Origin: Thiocapsa bogorovii
GTDB taxonomy: Bacteria; Pseudomonadota; Gammaproteobacteria; Chromatiales; Chromatiaceae
Length of the DNA: 64,000 nucleotides
Reading direction: 5' to 3'
Assembly (NCBI RefSeq): GCF_021228795.1
Contig: NZ_CP089309.1
Span: 4,151,501 to 4,215,500 of the forward strand
Each line of letters starts with the position of its first letter. The stretch's first letter is position 1. Position numbers and translations under genes: made by a program. Positions 28,569-38,446 of this stretch are shown one piece after another. The notes beneath the pieces were generated by a model, which was not told where the DNA came from, searched no databases, and was given only the letters and a program-made list of their open reading frames with translations.

Positions 28569-30303
28569 CCCGGATGTTTCATAAACCGACACAGCCGACA
28601 CTGGCCTCGCGGATTTGCGCGGCGCTGGGCGTCACCGAGGGCGATGACCGGGACGCCGCGGGGGTTGAATGGTGGAAATACCGAGCGGCAACGGGCTTGA
28701 TCAACGGGGCACGAGTAGTTTTGTCGCCGCGCAGGCGTACGATGCCCTGCCCGAGGTGGGCATAGTCGTCGTGCGCGTGCTGAAATCCCCGTGCGGGGAT
28801 GTATGTGCGTCTAGGCGGGCGCCGCCCGGGGCTGCGCGTTGAAGAGCCTCTCGGTGACCTGCTGCAACAGCGTCTTGACCGGACAGCTCGAGGGCAGGTG
28901 CAGGCGCACGCGGTCTTTGTACTGCACCACGCGCACGGCGAGCTTGAACAGTTTGATGATCACGGTGGCAGGCTGGGCGTTGGCCAGTTCCGTGCCGACG
29001 AGGACCTCGGTGCGCAGCGTTTGGTGCAAGACGTAAGCGGCGCAGGAGAAGAACAAGCGCATCTGATTGGCCAAGAAGGTGCTGTCGGAAGTGCGATCGC
29101 TGGCCAGATCGTTCTTGATCATTTTGATGAAGTTCTCGTCCTGGCCGCGCGCGCAGTACAGATCGCGGTAGACGCACTCGGGACTGGGCAAGTCCAAGGA
29201 GGTGACGACGAAGCGGAGGTTGTCGCCGCGCGCCGTCACCTCGGCTTTGAGGATGGTCCGACACGCGCCGGGCCAGGAACCGGCACGGTAGTCAACCTCG
29301 TGGTAGGTGCGGGTCCGCTCGGGTACGTCGGCGTCGGCGCGCCGGGCGTTCTCGATGCGCAGCGCATGGAGCTTGCGGGCGTCGGCCAAGAACGGCTCGG
29401 CCCGTGGCGTGAGAGCCCGGTTACCCGCCAGGCCGAAGATGAAATCCGTCAACGGATCGGCCATCGCCAAGGCCATCAACTCGGGGTTGGAGAAGTGTCC
29501 GTCGCCGCGCAGGATGATGCGTGTGCGTGGCCACGCGGCCCGCAGCCGCTTGAGCACGCGCTTGAGGATCATCGCGTTCTCGGCGCCGGTGGGGCGCTTG
29601 CCGGGACGCAGCACCGCGGTGATGAACTTCCCCGAGAGGCCCTCGAAGAGAAACAGCGGCAAGTAGCAATGGTTGCCGTAGTGATGATTGTAGAACGCGA
29701 ACTCCTGCTGGCCATGGGTGGCGTCTTCGGAGTGGTCCATATCGAGCACGATCACCTGCGGCGCCTTCGGGTAGCTGGCGATGAAGGCCTCGACGAAGGC
29801 CTGCGCCATGCGGTAGAGGTCGCGCGCGCCGACCCCATTCTCCAAACGCGAGAAGGTCGGCCCGCTGGCCAGGTCCGTCGTCGCATCCAGCGGCTTGCGC
29901 TCCAGCCCCAGCTTGAACAGCGCATCACGGCGCAGCGCATTGGCGTCGTTGCCGTCTTCGTAAGCACAGGCGATCTGGTAGACCCGTTGCGCGATCAGCT
30001 CACGCATCGGATGGGTGGTGTAGGACGGATGGCGCCAATCATCGATCGCTGCGCTCAACCGCTCGGTCAGGCCGATCTGCCGATCAACCCCGCGCAGAAT
30101 CATGGGGCCAAAGTCAGACGACATGGCGCCGCCGTCGAAGTCGCCGCGGACCGTGAAACCGGCGACCGGGGGAAAACGCAGCTGTTCCGGGGTAGACTCG
30201 GGCATGGGCGACCTCGTTTAGCTTCTTCCGAAGCGTTCTTGGCGGAACAGCCATTTTATCAATGGGTTGAACGAGAGTCGCCCTTTTTTATGAAATATTC
30301 GGG
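28569..30303 (-). mobile_element. IS1380-family element A, copy 1
   Basis: This 1,735-bp element is bounded by CCCGGATGTTTCATAAA on the left and, inverted, CCCGAATATTTCATAAA on the right. The target duplication is CTAA (28565-28568 and 30304-30307). It carries one intact transposase gene. An apparently identical copy of the same length lies at 54244-55978. It is inserted in intergenic DNA between the Mla-like operon and the EamA gene. Confidence 0.95.
28811..30205 (-). CDS. IS1380-family transposase, element A copy 1
   Basis: This 464-residue DDE transposase has IS1380 landmarks: 'TFSRLENGVGARDLYRM', 'VIVLDMDHSEDATHGQQEFA' with the first catalytic Asp, 'YLPLFLFEGLSGKFITAVLR', 'RIILRGDGHFSNPELM' with the second Asp, and 'YCARGQDENFIKMIKNDLAS' with the Glu. 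No lesion is seen. It is unlike the element B transposase in sequence, so two separate IS1380 lineages coexist here. Confidence 0.94.
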   Translation of the reverse strand: MPESTPEQLRFPPVAGFTVRGDFDGGAMSSDFGPMILRGVDRQIGLTERLSAAIDDWRHPSYTTHPMRELIAQRVYQIACAYEDGNDANALRRDALFKLGLERKPLDATTDLASGPTFSRLENGVGARDLYRMAQAFVEAFIASYPKAPQVIVLDMDHSEDATHGQQEFAFYNHHYGNHCYLPLFLFEGLSGKFITAVLRPGKRPTGAENAMILKRVLKRLRAAWPRTRIILRGDGHFSNPELMALAMADPLTDFIFGLAGNRALTPRAEPFLADARKLHALRIENARRADADVPERTRTYHEVDYRAGSWPGACRTILKAEVTARGDNLRFVVTSLDLPSPECVYRDLYCARGQDENFIKMIKNDLASDRTSDSTFLANQMRLFFSCAAYVLHQTLRTEVLVGTELANAQPATVIIKLFKLAVRVVQYKDRVRLHLPSSCPVKTLLQQVTERLFNAQPRAAPA

Positions 30304-30330
30304 CTAAAAGTTTTCTTTTTAAAGGTTACA

Positions 30331-30411
30331 TCGCGTCCGCTCCGGCGCTCATGGATTCAGCCGAGGCGGATCCGAACCAAAAACAACGCAGGCCATTTCA
30401 AGACGCGATTG
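30331..30411 (+). repeat. Dispersed palindromic repeat, copy A
   Basis: About 81 bases starting TCGCGTCCGCTCC and ending CAAGACGCGATT, with GCGTC...GACGC arms. It shares the motif TTCAGCCGAGG..GATCC and the AACAAC core with copy B at 38351-38429, and with copy C in inverse orientation at 47388-47472. It lies just upstream of the EamA gene. Confidence 0.65.
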
Positions 30412-30417
30412 AATTGC

Positions 30418-31320
30418 ATGGATTTTTCCGATTTCGCCCACTTCTGGATCCTCTTCTCGCTCGCGTCGGCCTTCTTTCACGCCTCTCGCCTCGCGGTCAC
30501 CAAACATCTCAGCCTCGAGTTCTCGACCGAGATCCTGACGTTTTACGTCAACCTCAGCAGCCTGGTCATCACCTTGCCGCTGATCCTCTGGTATCACGAT
30601 TTCCCCTTCCACAAGCCCGCCTATCTCATGGCGGTCCTCAGCGGGGGCATCTTGTCGGCCTTCGGCGGATGGGCGCTGAATGCGGCGTTGCACCGAACCG
30701 AGGTCTCGCTGGTCGGGCCCCTGATGACGCTCACGCCCGGGTTCGCGATCCTGATCGAATGGCTGCTGACCGGCGCGTTGCCCGCATCGGTCGGCCTGCT
30801 CGGTGTCATCCTGCTGGTCGGCGGGGGCTATATCCTCAGTCTCGGCGACCATGAGGTGCGCTGGTATCTTCCCTTCAAGCGTCTCGTGACGGATCCGGGC
30901 AGCGTTCTCGGGCTCGTCGCCGCCGCCTGCTTCGCCGCCGCAAGCGTGTTCGGGCGGATCGGCATCCAACTGAGCGATCCACTCTCGTTTGCCGTGGTCG
31001 TCGCTATCGTCAATCCGCTGGTCATCTTCGTTCTCTTCAGCCTTCGCGACCGGGGTTTTTATCGGCAGATCTTCACGCCGCAGGCGCGCCGTCGCATCCG
31101 GCCTCTGCTCGTCCTCGGAGCGCTGTTTGCGCTCATGCGCATCGCCGACCAGATTGCGCTCAGCTTGACGCTGGCCTCCTACGCCATGGCTGTGAAGCGC
31201 ACCGCCGGGATCTTTTCCGTCGTTCTCGGGCGTTGGTTCTTCAACGAGCACCATGTGGTCATCAAGCTGGTCGGCGCCGCCGTCATGCTGCTCGGGGCGG
31301 TGGCCTTGACGCAGAAGTAG
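30418..31320 (+). CDS. EamA-family (DMT) membrane transporter
   Basis: This protein of about 300 residues has ten hydrophobic segments arranged as two EamA repeats (first half 'FHASRLAVTKHLSLEFSTEI' to 'LGVILLVGGGYILSLG', second half 'LGLVAAACFAAASVFGRIG' to 'LVGAAVMLLGAVALTQK'). Family members export or import small metabolites across the inner membrane. The substrate is unknown. ATG 30418 is chosen three codons into the longest frame; no strong ribosome site distinguishes the two. The palindromic repeat directly upstream may contain its promoter. Confidence 0.85.
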   Translation: MDFSDFAHFWILFSLASAFFHASRLAVTKHLSLEFSTEILTFYVNLSSLVITLPLILWYHDFPFHKPAYLMAVLSGGILSAFGGWALNAALHRTEVSLVGPLMTLTPGFAILIEWLLTGALPASVGLLGVILLVGGGYILSLGDHEVRWYLPFKRLVTDPGSVLGLVAAACFAAASVFGRIGIQLSDPLSFAVVVAIVNPLVIFVLFSLRDRGFYRQIFTPQARRRIRPLLVLGALFALMRIADQIALSLTLASYAMAVKRTAGIFSVVLGRWFFNEHHVVIKLVGAAVMLLGAVALTQK

Positions 31321-31431
31321 ATTCGGCAATGTGGCCTCGACGGCATTCGGCAAAGGGCCGGGGGGAGACGCCGGGCCCGCCGTCGGGATTGGTGTAAGAT
31401 CGGCGCGTCAGATTCCGAGTCCGAGACCTGG

Positions 31432-34149
31432 ATGTCCATCGTCGTCCTTGCCGAGAAGCCGAGCGTCGCCCGCGATATTGCGCGGGTGCTGGGTGCTCGC
31501 CGCAGGGGCGAGGGGTTTCTGGAGGGCAACGGCTATCGGGTGACCTGGGCGATCGGGCACCTGATCCATTTCGCCGAGCCCGATGAGTACGGCGAGGTCC
31601 AGGGTGTCGACTGGGGCGGGCGGTGGTCGGCGAATCAGCTCCCGATGATCCCCGAGGCGTGGAAGCTCAAGACATCGAAGCAGACCGCGGCCCAGTTCAA
31701 GATCGTCAAGGCGCTCATCACGGCATCCGACACCGAGCGTTTGGTGTGCGCGACGGACGCCGGCCGCGAAGGCGAGCATATCTTTCGTCTCATCTATCGG
31801 CATGCCCGCTGCGAGAAGCCGTTCGACCGACTCTGGATTTCAAGCCTGACCGACGAGGCGATCCGCGAGGGTTTTCGGGGGTTGCGCCCCGGCCAAGCCT
31901 ATGACCACTTGGCCGATGCGGCGCGTGCCCGGGCACAGGCGGACTGGTTGATCGGCATGAACCTCACTCGGGCCTACACGGTGCACAACCGCGTGCTCTG
32001 CACCATCGGCCGCGTTCAGACGCCGACCCTGGCGATGATCGTCGCCCGCGATCAGGCAATCGCGAGCTTCACCAAGGCATTCTTCTACGAGCTGGTCGCG
32101 CATCTGAGCACATCGGATGCGGCGCGCTTCGACGCCCGCTACACCCGCGACGGCGAAACCCGCATCGAGAAGAAGGAGGAGGCCGACCGGCTCCATCGCG
32201 AGTTGAGCCCCCATCGTACCGGTCGGGTCGGGAAGGTCGAGAAGAAGATCCGTACGGTCCGCCCGCCACCGCTCTACGACCTCACCAATCTGCAGCGCGA
32301 CGCCAACCGACGCTTCGGGTTTACCGCGGCGCAGGTGCTCGAACACGCCCAGTCGCTCTACGAGACCCACAAGCTCATCAGCTATCCGCGCACCGAGAGC
32401 CGCCACATCTCCGAGGATATGCTGCCCCAGCTGCCGGGCATCCTGAAGGGTCTGCAACATCCGCTTGCCGCGGAGGCCTTGGATCGGCTCGAAGGTGGGC
32501 ATCGGTTGGGCAAGGCGTACGTGGACCGCACCAAGCTGACCGACCATCACGCCATCCTGCCCACCGGCAAGACGCCTTCTCCCGACCTCCCGCTCGCGCT
32601 GCACAAGATCTACGACCTGGTGGTCACGCGCTTCGTCGCCGTGTTCCTGCCGGACCAGCGGATCGAGGAGACTCGCGTGGAGATCGCGATCGGCGATGCG
32701 ACCTTCCTCGCGCGCGGCGCCTTGGTGCTTGAGCCCGGCTGGAAGCGCGCCGAGACCGGCGGGCGTTCCGAGTCGAGCGGAACGGACGCGGCCGGCACGG
32801 ACCAGACCGGCGTGGACCAGACAGGCCTGGACCAAACCGGCGAGTCCAAGGTCCTGCCGCCGCTCGTGGAAGGCCAACAGCTCAAGGTCGACGGCCTGGA
32901 GGTGCAGGAGAAGGAGACGCAGCCGCCGCGTCACTACGATGATTCGACACTCTTGGCCGCCATGAAGAACGCGGGCCGCGAGATCGAGGACGATGCCTTG
33001 GCGGCGGCCATGAAGCAATCCGGTCTGGGTACACCGGCGACGCGTGCCGAGATCATCGAGAAGCTGATCCGCACCCGCTACGTCGAGCGCCGCCGCAAGC
33101 AGTTGCATGCCACGGCCAAGGGCGTCGCGCTGATCGGCCTCGTCGCCTCGCCGTTGCGCAGTCCGGAGCTGACCGCCGAGTGGGAGCAGCGGCTCAAAGA
33201 CGTCGAGCATGGCGAGCTGGCCGTTGATGTCTTCTACCGGGATATTCTCCGGTTTTTGCGTGAGCTGGTGCCGCAGATCGCGCAGGGGCCGGCGATGTCG
33301 GCTGATCAGGCCGCATCGGAGCGTTCAACGGGGCCGGGTAGGCGAGGCGCAAAGGGTGCGAGAGGTGCTAAGCGTACTGGAACGGCAAAGGCAGGACGCG
33401 CGGGCAAGACCGGGCGGTCGAGCCGCGGTGACGCTTCGGGTGGATCGCCCGGCGTGCAGGCGACGGGCCTCGGTGCCTGTCCGGTCTGTCGCGAGGGAGA
33501 GATCACCGAGAACGCTCGGGCCTTCGGTTGCAGCCGCTATCGCGAGGGCTGCGGCTTTACCATCTGGAAAACGGTCGCCGGTTTGGCCCTGTCGGAGGAT
33601 CAGGTCCGCCGACTCATCGCGCAGGGCAGTCTTCCACGCATCGAGGGTTTCACCTCGAAGACGGGCAAGTCCTTCGGCGCCGGATTGCGTCTGGATGCGG
33701 CCGGGAAGGTCCTCTTCGATTTCGAGGCCACGGAGATGCCCGTCGAGAGCGGACAGGGGACTCACAAGGGTGGTCGGTCTACACGTGGGAGGTCGGCGAC
33801 TCCGGCGACCACGCGGATCTCGAAAAGCGAGAAGGCCGGCCCTGCTCGTCCCCCTTCGATTCGCGATAAACCCCCCGTCTGCCCGAAATGCGGCCAAGGC
33901 AGGATCATCGAAGGCCGACGCGGCTTCGGGTGCAACCGCTTTCGCGAGGGCTGCGATTTCGTGGTCTGGAAGGCGTATGAACACCGGGATCTGGACGAAG
34001 GAGACATTCGTGACCTGATCGAGCACGGGCGGACGCGGCCGATCGAGGGCAGGGCGGCCGGCGTCGGTCCGGTCCGGCTGCGTCTCGATGCACAGTGGCA
34101 GGTGGTGACCGAGGCCATTACGGCCGATGCGCCCGAGGAGGGCTCCTGA
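31432..34149 (+). CDS. topB: DNA topoisomerase III
   Basis: This 905-residue type IA topoisomerase has an N-terminal Toprim domain ('IVVLAEKPSVARDIARVLGA' with the Glu, 'CATDAGREGEHIFRLIY' with the D-x-D-like acids) and the catalytic tyrosine in 'KLISYPRTESRHI' near residue 318. After the core there are two C-terminal zinc-ribbon-like modules ('CPVCREGEITENARAFGCSR' and 'CPKCGQGRIIEGRRGFGCNR') separated by basic, low-complexity linkers. A short repeat-rich insert ('DQTGVDQTGLDQTGES', about residues 460-475) is unusual. It decatenates single-strand-linked DNA. TopB of this length with extra C-terminal zinc modules is typical of chromosomal and ICE-borne forms. Confidence 0.95.
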   Translation: MSIVVLAEKPSVARDIARVLGARRRGEGFLEGNGYRVTWAIGHLIHFAEPDEYGEVQGVDWGGRWSANQLPMIPEAWKLKTSKQTAAQFKIVKALITASDTERLVCATDAGREGEHIFRLIYRHARCEKPFDRLWISSLTDEAIREGFRGLRPGQAYDHLADAARARAQADWLIGMNLTRAYTVHNRVLCTIGRVQTPTLAMIVARDQAIASFTKAFFYELVAHLSTSDAARFDARYTRDGETRIEKKEEADRLHRELSPHRTGRVGKVEKKIRTVRPPPLYDLTNLQRDANRRFGFTAAQVLEHAQSLYETHKLISYPRTESRHISEDMLPQLPGILKGLQHPLAAEALDRLEGGHRLGKAYVDRTKLTDHHAILPTGKTPSPDLPLALHKIYDLVVTRFVAVFLPDQRIEETRVEIAIGDATFLARGALVLEPGWKRAETGGRSESSGTDAAGTDQTGVDQTGLDQTGESKVLPPLVEGQQLKVDGLEVQEKETQPPRHYDDSTLLAAMKNAGREIEDDALAAAMKQSGLGTPATRAEIIEKLIRTRYVERRRKQLHATAKGVALIGLVASPLRSPELTAEWEQRLKDVEHGELAVDVFYRDILRFLRELVPQIAQGPAMSADQAASERSTGPGRRGAKGARGAKRTGTAKAGRAGKTGRSSRGDASGGSPGVQATGLGACPVCREGEITENARAFGCSRYREGCGFTIWKTVAGLALSEDQVRRLIAQGSLPRIEGFTSKTGKSFGAGLRLDAAGKVLFDFEATEMPVESGQGTHKGGRSTRGRSATPATTRISKSEKAGPARPPSIRDKPPVCPKCGQGRIIEGRRGFGCNRFREGCDFVVWKAYEHRDLDEGDIRDLIEHGRTRPIEGRAAGVGPVRLRLDAQWQVVTEAITADAPEEGS

Positions 34150-34286
34150 TCAACCCCTCGCGGGCTGAACGGGGCTTTGATGGAATCAGGTGCGAGCCGC
34201 GTCCTTTACGGTGGCTGCCCGGTGCCCCTGAAATCACCACAGGCGAAATCACCACAGCCGAGTACGGGGCTTTCAGACATCCGCCT

Positions 34287-34302
34287 TGTCGCGAATCCGA
34301 CA
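34287..34302 (+). promoter_or_regulatory. NifA upstream activator site
   Basis: TGT-N10-ACA (TGTCGCGAATCCGACA) matches the NifA consensus exactly. It lies about 55 bp upstream of the -24 element of the nifE promoter, which is a workable distance for an enhancer of sigma-54. Confidence 0.75.
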
Positions 34303-34342
34303 GACGCCTGATCTTCTCTCGTTAAAACAAAACTATAGTGAT

Positions 34343-34357
34343 TGGCATAACGCCTGC
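34343..34357 (+). promoter_or_regulatory. Sigma-54 (-24/-12) promoter of nifE
   Basis: TGGCATAACGCCTGC matches TGGCAC-N5-TTGC with GG and GC in the correct ten-base spacing. It lies about 37 bp before the nifE ATG (34394) and downstream of a consensus NifA site. Confidence 0.75.
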
Positions 34358-34393
34358 TTAAGAAGCTCCAAAGCGAACGCCTTCGGAGCCTTC

Positions 34394-35857
34394 ATGAAGC
34401 AAAAAGAGATCGCTGCGCTGCTCGACGAGCCGGCCTGCGCGCACAACACCAAGGACAAATCGGGCTGTGCCAAGCTCAAGCCCGGGGCGACGGCGGGCGG
34501 CTGTTCGTTCGATGGTGCTCAGATCGCGCTGCTGCCGATTGCGGATGTCGCGCACATCGTGCATGGCTCCATCGCCTGTGCGGGTAACTCTTGGGACAAC
34601 CGCGGGGCGCGATCGAGCGGTCCGAGCCTCTACAAGATCGGCATGACGACCGATCTGACCGAGCAGGATGTCATCATGGGCCGCAGCGAGAAGCGGCTCT
34701 TCCTCGGGATCAAGCAGGCGATCGACAGCTACAAGCCCGCGGCGGTCTTCGTCTACAACACCTGTGTGCCGGCCCTGACCGGCGACGACGTCGGCGCGGT
34801 CTGCCGCGAGGCCCAGCAGCGTTGGGACACGCCCGTCGTCTCGGTCGACGCGGCCGGCTTCTACGGCACCAAGAACCTCGGCAACCGCATCGCCGGCGAG
34901 ACCATGGTCACCCAGGTGTGCGGCACGCGCGAGCCCGATCCGGTCCCACCGGGTATCGAGCACGACGGCTTCAAGGTCCACGACGTGAATCTGGTCGCCG
35001 AGTACAACATCGCCGGCGAGCTCTGGAACGTCCTGCCTCTGCTCGACGAGCTGGGTCTGCGTGTGCTGTGCAGTCTCTCGGGGGATGCGCGCTTCCATGA
35101 GGTGCAGACCATGCACCGCGCGGAGGTCAACATGATGGTCTGCTCCAAGGCCATGATCAACGTTGCGCGCAAGCTCAAGGAGTCCTACGGGATCCCCTGG
35201 TTCGAGGGCAGCTTCTACGGCGTCGCGGATGTCTCCCAAGCGCTGCGCGACTTTGCGCGGATCATCGACGACCCGGATCTGACCCGCCGGACCGAAGCCC
35301 TGATCGCCCGCGAGGAGGGCAAGACCCACGCGGCACTCGAGCCCTATCGAGCGCGTCTGCAGGGTCGCAAGGTCCTGCTCTATACCGGCGGGGTCAAGTC
35401 CTGGTCGATCATCTCGGCCTTGCAGGATCTGGGCATGACGGTGGTCGCGACCGGGACCCGCAAATCCACGGAGGAGGACAAGGCGCGCATCCGTGAGTTG
35501 ATGGGCGAAGATGCGGTCATGATCGAGGACGGGAATCCGCGTGGTCTGATCGATCGGGTCCGAGAGAACGGCGTCGACATCCTGATCGCGGGGGGACGCA
35601 ACCTCTACACGGCTCTCAAGGCGCGTATCCCTTTCCTCGATATCAACCAGGAGCGCGAGTTCGGCTATGCCGGCTATGTCGGTATGGTCGAGCTGGCACG
35701 TCAGCTCTGCCTGACGGTCGAGAGTCCGATCTGGGACGCGGTCCGACGTCCGGCGCCCTGGGCGGTGCCTGAGGGTCAAACCCAACCGGTGCCGGCAAAC
35801 TCCCTAGCGCTTGCCGCAAACGAAAGCGCCCCCGTCGAGGTGCCGTCCCATGCCTGA
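34394..35857 (+). CDS. nifE: Nitrogenase FeMo-cofactor biosynthesis protein NifE
   Basis: This 487-residue scaffold protein pairs with NifN to mature the NifB product into FeMo-co. The cysteines expected to hold the NifEN permanent cluster are present at residues 37, 62 and 124 ('TAGGCSFDG', '[10 protein letters not shown]', '[11 protein letters not shown]'). The conserved '[16 protein letters not shown]' and '[19 protein letters not shown]' are also seen. The ATG at 34394 follows the sigma-54 promoter; family similarity starts there. The stop overlaps nifN by 8 bp. Strand and spacing indicate a nifENX operon. Confidence 0.97.
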   Translation: MKQKEIAALLDEPACAHNTKDKSGCAKLKPGATAGGCSFDGAQIALLPIADVAHIVHGSIACAGNSWDNRGARSSGPSLYKIGMTTDLTEQDVIMGRSEKRLFLGIKQAIDSYKPAAVFVYNTCVPALTGDDVGAVCREAQQRWDTPVVSVDAAGFYGTKNLGNRIAGETMVTQVCGTREPDPVPPGIEHDGFKVHDVNLVAEYNIAGELWNVLPLLDELGLRVLCSLSGDARFHEVQTMHRAEVNMMVCSKAMINVARKLKESYGIPWFEGSFYGVADVSQALRDFARIIDDPDLTRRTEALIAREEGKTHAALEPYRARLQGRKVLLYTGGVKSWSIISALQDLGMTVVATGTRKSTEEDKARIRELMGEDAVMIEDGNPRGLIDRVRENGVDILIAGGRNLYTALKARIPFLDINQEREFGYAGYVGMVELARQLCLTVESPIWDAVRRPAPWAVPEGQTQPVPANSLALAANESAPVEVPSHA

Positions 35858-37241
35858 GATCATCAAACGCAACAAGGCCTTGTCGGTCAGCCCGCTGAAG
35901 GCCAGCAACACGGTCGGCGCAGCGCTCGCGTTTCTCGGCTTCAATCGGACCATTCCGATGCTGCACGGATCCCAGGGCTGCACGGCCTTCGGCAAGATCT
36001 TCTTCGTTCGGCACTTTCGTGAGCCGATCCCCTTGCAGACCACGGCGATCGATCAGGTCAGTGCCATCATGGGGAGCGAGGCCCAGGTCGTCGAAGGGCT
36101 CAAGACCCTCTGCGAGAAGAGTGCCCCGGATCTGATCGGTCTGCCGACCACCGGCCTGGTCGAAACGCAGGGCGCGGACATCGAGATGGCGGTGCGGGTC
36201 TTTCGCGAGACATGGCCGCAGTTCGCGGACACCGCGGTGGTGCCGGTCTCCACACCGGACTTCACCGGCTGTATGGAATCGGGCTATGCCCAGGCGACCA
36301 AGTCCATCATCGAGACGCTTGTTCCGACGCGTGCCGAGGCCGGCACCCGGCCGGGGCGTCGTGAGCAGCAGGTCAATGTCCTGCCCGGATCGCATCTGAC
36401 GCCCGGCGACATCGAGTACATCAAGGACCTGATCGAGGCGTTCGGCCTGTCTCCGATGGTGCTTCCTGATCTCTCCGATTCGCTCGACGGCCACTTGCCG
36501 GAGACCGACTACAGCCCCTTGACCATCGGGGGCACCCGCGTGAGCGATCTGGCGACCGTCGGCGATGCCGCGGCAACCCTGGCGATCGGCGCTTCGATGG
36601 AGGCGGCGGCCGACGCTCTGAACGCTCGCACCGGTGTTCCGGACCATCGCTTCGCGCACCTGATGACACTCGATGCCGTCGATGCGCTCGTGATGACGCT
36701 CTCGCGGATCGCCGATCGCCCGGTGCCGGCCAAGATCGAGCGACAGCGCGCGCAGCTTCAGGACGCCCTGCTCGATTGCCACTTCATGCTCGGCATGTCG
36801 CGTTTCGCGATCGCCGCGGAGCCGGACCTTTTGGTCGGCTTCAGTCGCCTGCTCGCGAGTGTCGGGGCCGAGGTGGTCGCGGCCGTCGCACCGGCCAATG
36901 CGCCGGCCTTGCAGGATGTCGCCGCACGCGAGGTCAAGATCGGCGACCTGGAGGATCTGGAGATCGCCGCGCGCGAGCGTGATGCCGAGATCCTGATCGG
37001 CAACTCGCATGCGGTGCATACGGCCGAGCGACTGGGCATCCCCATGCTGCGCGCTGGTTTCCCGCAGTACGACCGCGTCGGAGGCTTTCAACGGACCTGG
37101 ATCGGCTATCGCGGCATGCGCGACGCCATCTTCGATCTGTCCAATCTGCTGCTTGCCGAGGAGCGCGGCGAAATCAATCCCTATCGCTCAAGGCTCAAGC
37201 AGTACTCGGAGGGCGAGTGCGAGATGTCGCGGCCGCACTGA
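35850..37241 (+). CDS. nifN: Nitrogenase FeMo-cofactor biosynthesis protein NifN
   Basis: This 463-residue protein is the partner of NifE, homologous to NifK. It has Cys44 in '[18 protein letters not shown]', the position known to ligate the NifEN cluster. Later landmarks are '[19 protein letters not shown]', '[20 protein letters not shown]' and '[19 protein letters not shown]'. The ATG at 35850 overlaps the end of nifE by 8 bp, giving translational coupling. About 160 bp without a gene separate it from nifX. Confidence 0.96.
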   Translation: MPEIIKRNKALSVSPLKASNTVGAALAFLGFNRTIPMLHGSQGCTAFGKIFFVRHFREPIPLQTTAIDQVSAIMGSEAQVVEGLKTLCEKSAPDLIGLPTTGLVETQGADIEMAVRVFRETWPQFADTAVVPVSTPDFTGCMESGYAQATKSIIETLVPTRAEAGTRPGRREQQVNVLPGSHLTPGDIEYIKDLIEAFGLSPMVLPDLSDSLDGHLPETDYSPLTIGGTRVSDLATVGDAAATLAIGASMEAAADALNARTGVPDHRFAHLMTLDAVDALVMTLSRIADRPVPAKIERQRAQLQDALLDCHFMLGMSRFAIAAEPDLLVGFSRLLASVGAEVVAAVAPANAPALQDVAAREVKIGDLEDLEIAARERDAEILIGNSHAVHTAERLGIPMLRAGFPQYDRVGGFQRTWIGYRGMRDAIFDLSNLLLAEERGEINPYRSRLKQYSEGECEMSRPH

Positions 37242-37399
37242 CAGGCTGTGCTTCGAGCCGAGCCCGGACCCGAACGGTCTGGATGTGTTTTTTCATTCTC
37301 CTCAAAGCGCGGCTTCCATGGACCGCGACCTTGGCAACCGGACGACAGACCATGAAACACACACACGCGTCGACCAAAAGAGCGCTTTAAGGAGGCCCG

Positions 37400-37891
37400 A
37401 TGGGAATGGAACGGCGACTGAAGGTCCTGAGCATGAACGACGGGGCGACAGCAATGGAGACCGACACCCGAGTCAAGGCCGCCTTTGCCTCCTCGGACAT
37501 GAAGCACATCGACCAGCATTTCGGCGCGGCCGAGTCGTTCGTCGTCTATGTGATCGATCCGCGGGAACAGCACCTGCTCGAGGCGATCCAGTTTGCACGT
37601 CTGGAGATGGACGGCAACGAGGACAAGCTCGCCGCTAAGATTTCCGCACTCGAGGGTTGCGACGTCGTCTATTGCGAAGCGGTCGGGGCCTCGGCCGTGA
37701 GCCAGCTTCGCGCAAAGGGCATCCAGCCGATCAAGGTCGGTGCGGGAACATCGGTCAGTGGTTTGATCCGCGACCTGCAACGCGAGCTGCGGGACGGGCC
37801 GAGCGCATGGCTCGCGCGTGCGCTCGCCGGTCGGGATCCCGGACGCAATCGGCGCTTCGATGCGATGGAAGCGGAGGGGTGGAGCGAATGA
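37400..37891 (+). CDS. nifX: Nitrogen fixation protein NifX
   Basis: This 163-residue protein of the NifX/NifB C-terminal (Di-Nase) fold carries FeMo-co precursors between NifB and NifEN. The fold signature is 'VKAAFASSDMKHIDQHFGAA', 'SFVVYVIDPREQHLLEAIQF', then 'LEGCDVVYCEAVGASAVSQL'. A good ribosome site (AAGGAGG) precedes the ATG at 37400. The stop overlaps the next gene by ATGA. It is typical in length. Confidence 0.95.
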   Translation: MGMERRLKVLSMNDGATAMETDTRVKAAFASSDMKHIDQHFGAAESFVVYVIDPREQHLLEAIQFARLEMDGNEDKLAAKISALEGCDVVYCEAVGASAVSQLRAKGIQPIKVGAGTSVSGLIRDLQRELRDGPSAWLARALAGRDPGRNRRFDAMEAEGWSE

Positions 37892-38349
37892 TCGAAACGT
37901 CCGCCACCGTCGTCGATCTGGGGCCGGGTGTCGCCTGGGTCGAAACTGTTCGGCAGAGCGCCTGCGGGACGTGCGGAAGCGCCGGCAGCTGCGGCACCTC
38001 AGTGCTTGCCAAGCTCTTCGGGGCTCGGCGGAGCCGCTTGCGGATCGAGGATACGCAGGGGCTGCAGCTCGGCGAACGGGTGGTGATCGGCATCCCGGAC
38101 GGGACCCTAGTGCGGGCCTCGTTTGTCGCTTACCTGCTCCCGCTGGTGTCTCTGATCGCGGCTGCAGGCTTGGCGACACGTCTCGGAGCAGGCGAGGGCG
38201 CCGTGGCCTTGACGGGCATCGCCGGTCTCGGGATCGGGCTCTGGCTGAGCGGCCTCATGACCGGCGGGCAATCCGCCCGCGACCGCTATCGTCCGGTTCT
38301 GCTGCGCCGCGGGTCCACGACCGAGGTCGAGATGCCGATGCTGTTCTGA
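37888..38349 (+). CDS. RseC/MucC-like SoxR-reducing family protein in the nif operon
   Basis: This 153-residue protein has an N-terminal cysteine cluster ('SACGTCGSAGSCGTSVLAKL'), a beta-rich cytosolic part and two membrane helices ('FVAYLLPLVSLIAAAGLAT' and 'ALTGIAGLGIGLWLSGLMTG'). This is the RseC/MucC pattern. RseC works with Rnf/Rsx electron transfer proteins, and nif clusters of purple bacteria often need Rnf for low-potential electrons, so a role in reductant supply is inferred. It is coupled to nifX by ATGA. Confidence 0.8.
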   Translation: MIETSATVVDLGPGVAWVETVRQSACGTCGSAGSCGTSVLAKLFGARRSRLRIEDTQGLQLGERVVIGIPDGTLVRASFVAYLLPLVSLIAAAGLATRLGAGEGAVALTGIAGLGIGLWLSGLMTGGQSARDRYRPVLLRRGSTTEVEMPMLF

Positions 38350-38350
38350 G

Positions 38351-38429
38351 CCGCGTCAACTCCGAGATTCTCGGTTTCAGCCGAGGTCGATCCAGTCCAC
38401 AAACAACCCATACCGCTCCAGACGCGGTT
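38351..38429 (+). repeat. Dispersed palindromic repeat, copy B
   Basis: Starts CCGCGTCAACTCC and ends GCTCCAGACGCGG, with complementary CCGCGTC/GACGCGG ends. Internal motif CAGCCGAGGTCGATCCAGTC is shared with copies A (30331) and C (47388, inverse). It lies between the rseC-like and nifX-associated genes, so it is probably transcribed and folded in the nif mRNA. Confidence 0.7.
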
Positions 38430-38446
38430 CAGAAGAGGACATCACC

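Noticed and set aside
28799-30307. A long plus-strand frame (502 codons) over IS1380 element A, repeated at 54474
   Set aside because: It is the antisense shadow of the transposase gene. Codon pattern and lack of family motifs show it is not coding.
37245-37399. A sigma-54 promoter before nifX
   Set aside because: TTGGCAACCGGACGACAG has the GG but lacks a correctly spaced GC. The nifE promoter is sufficient for the operon.
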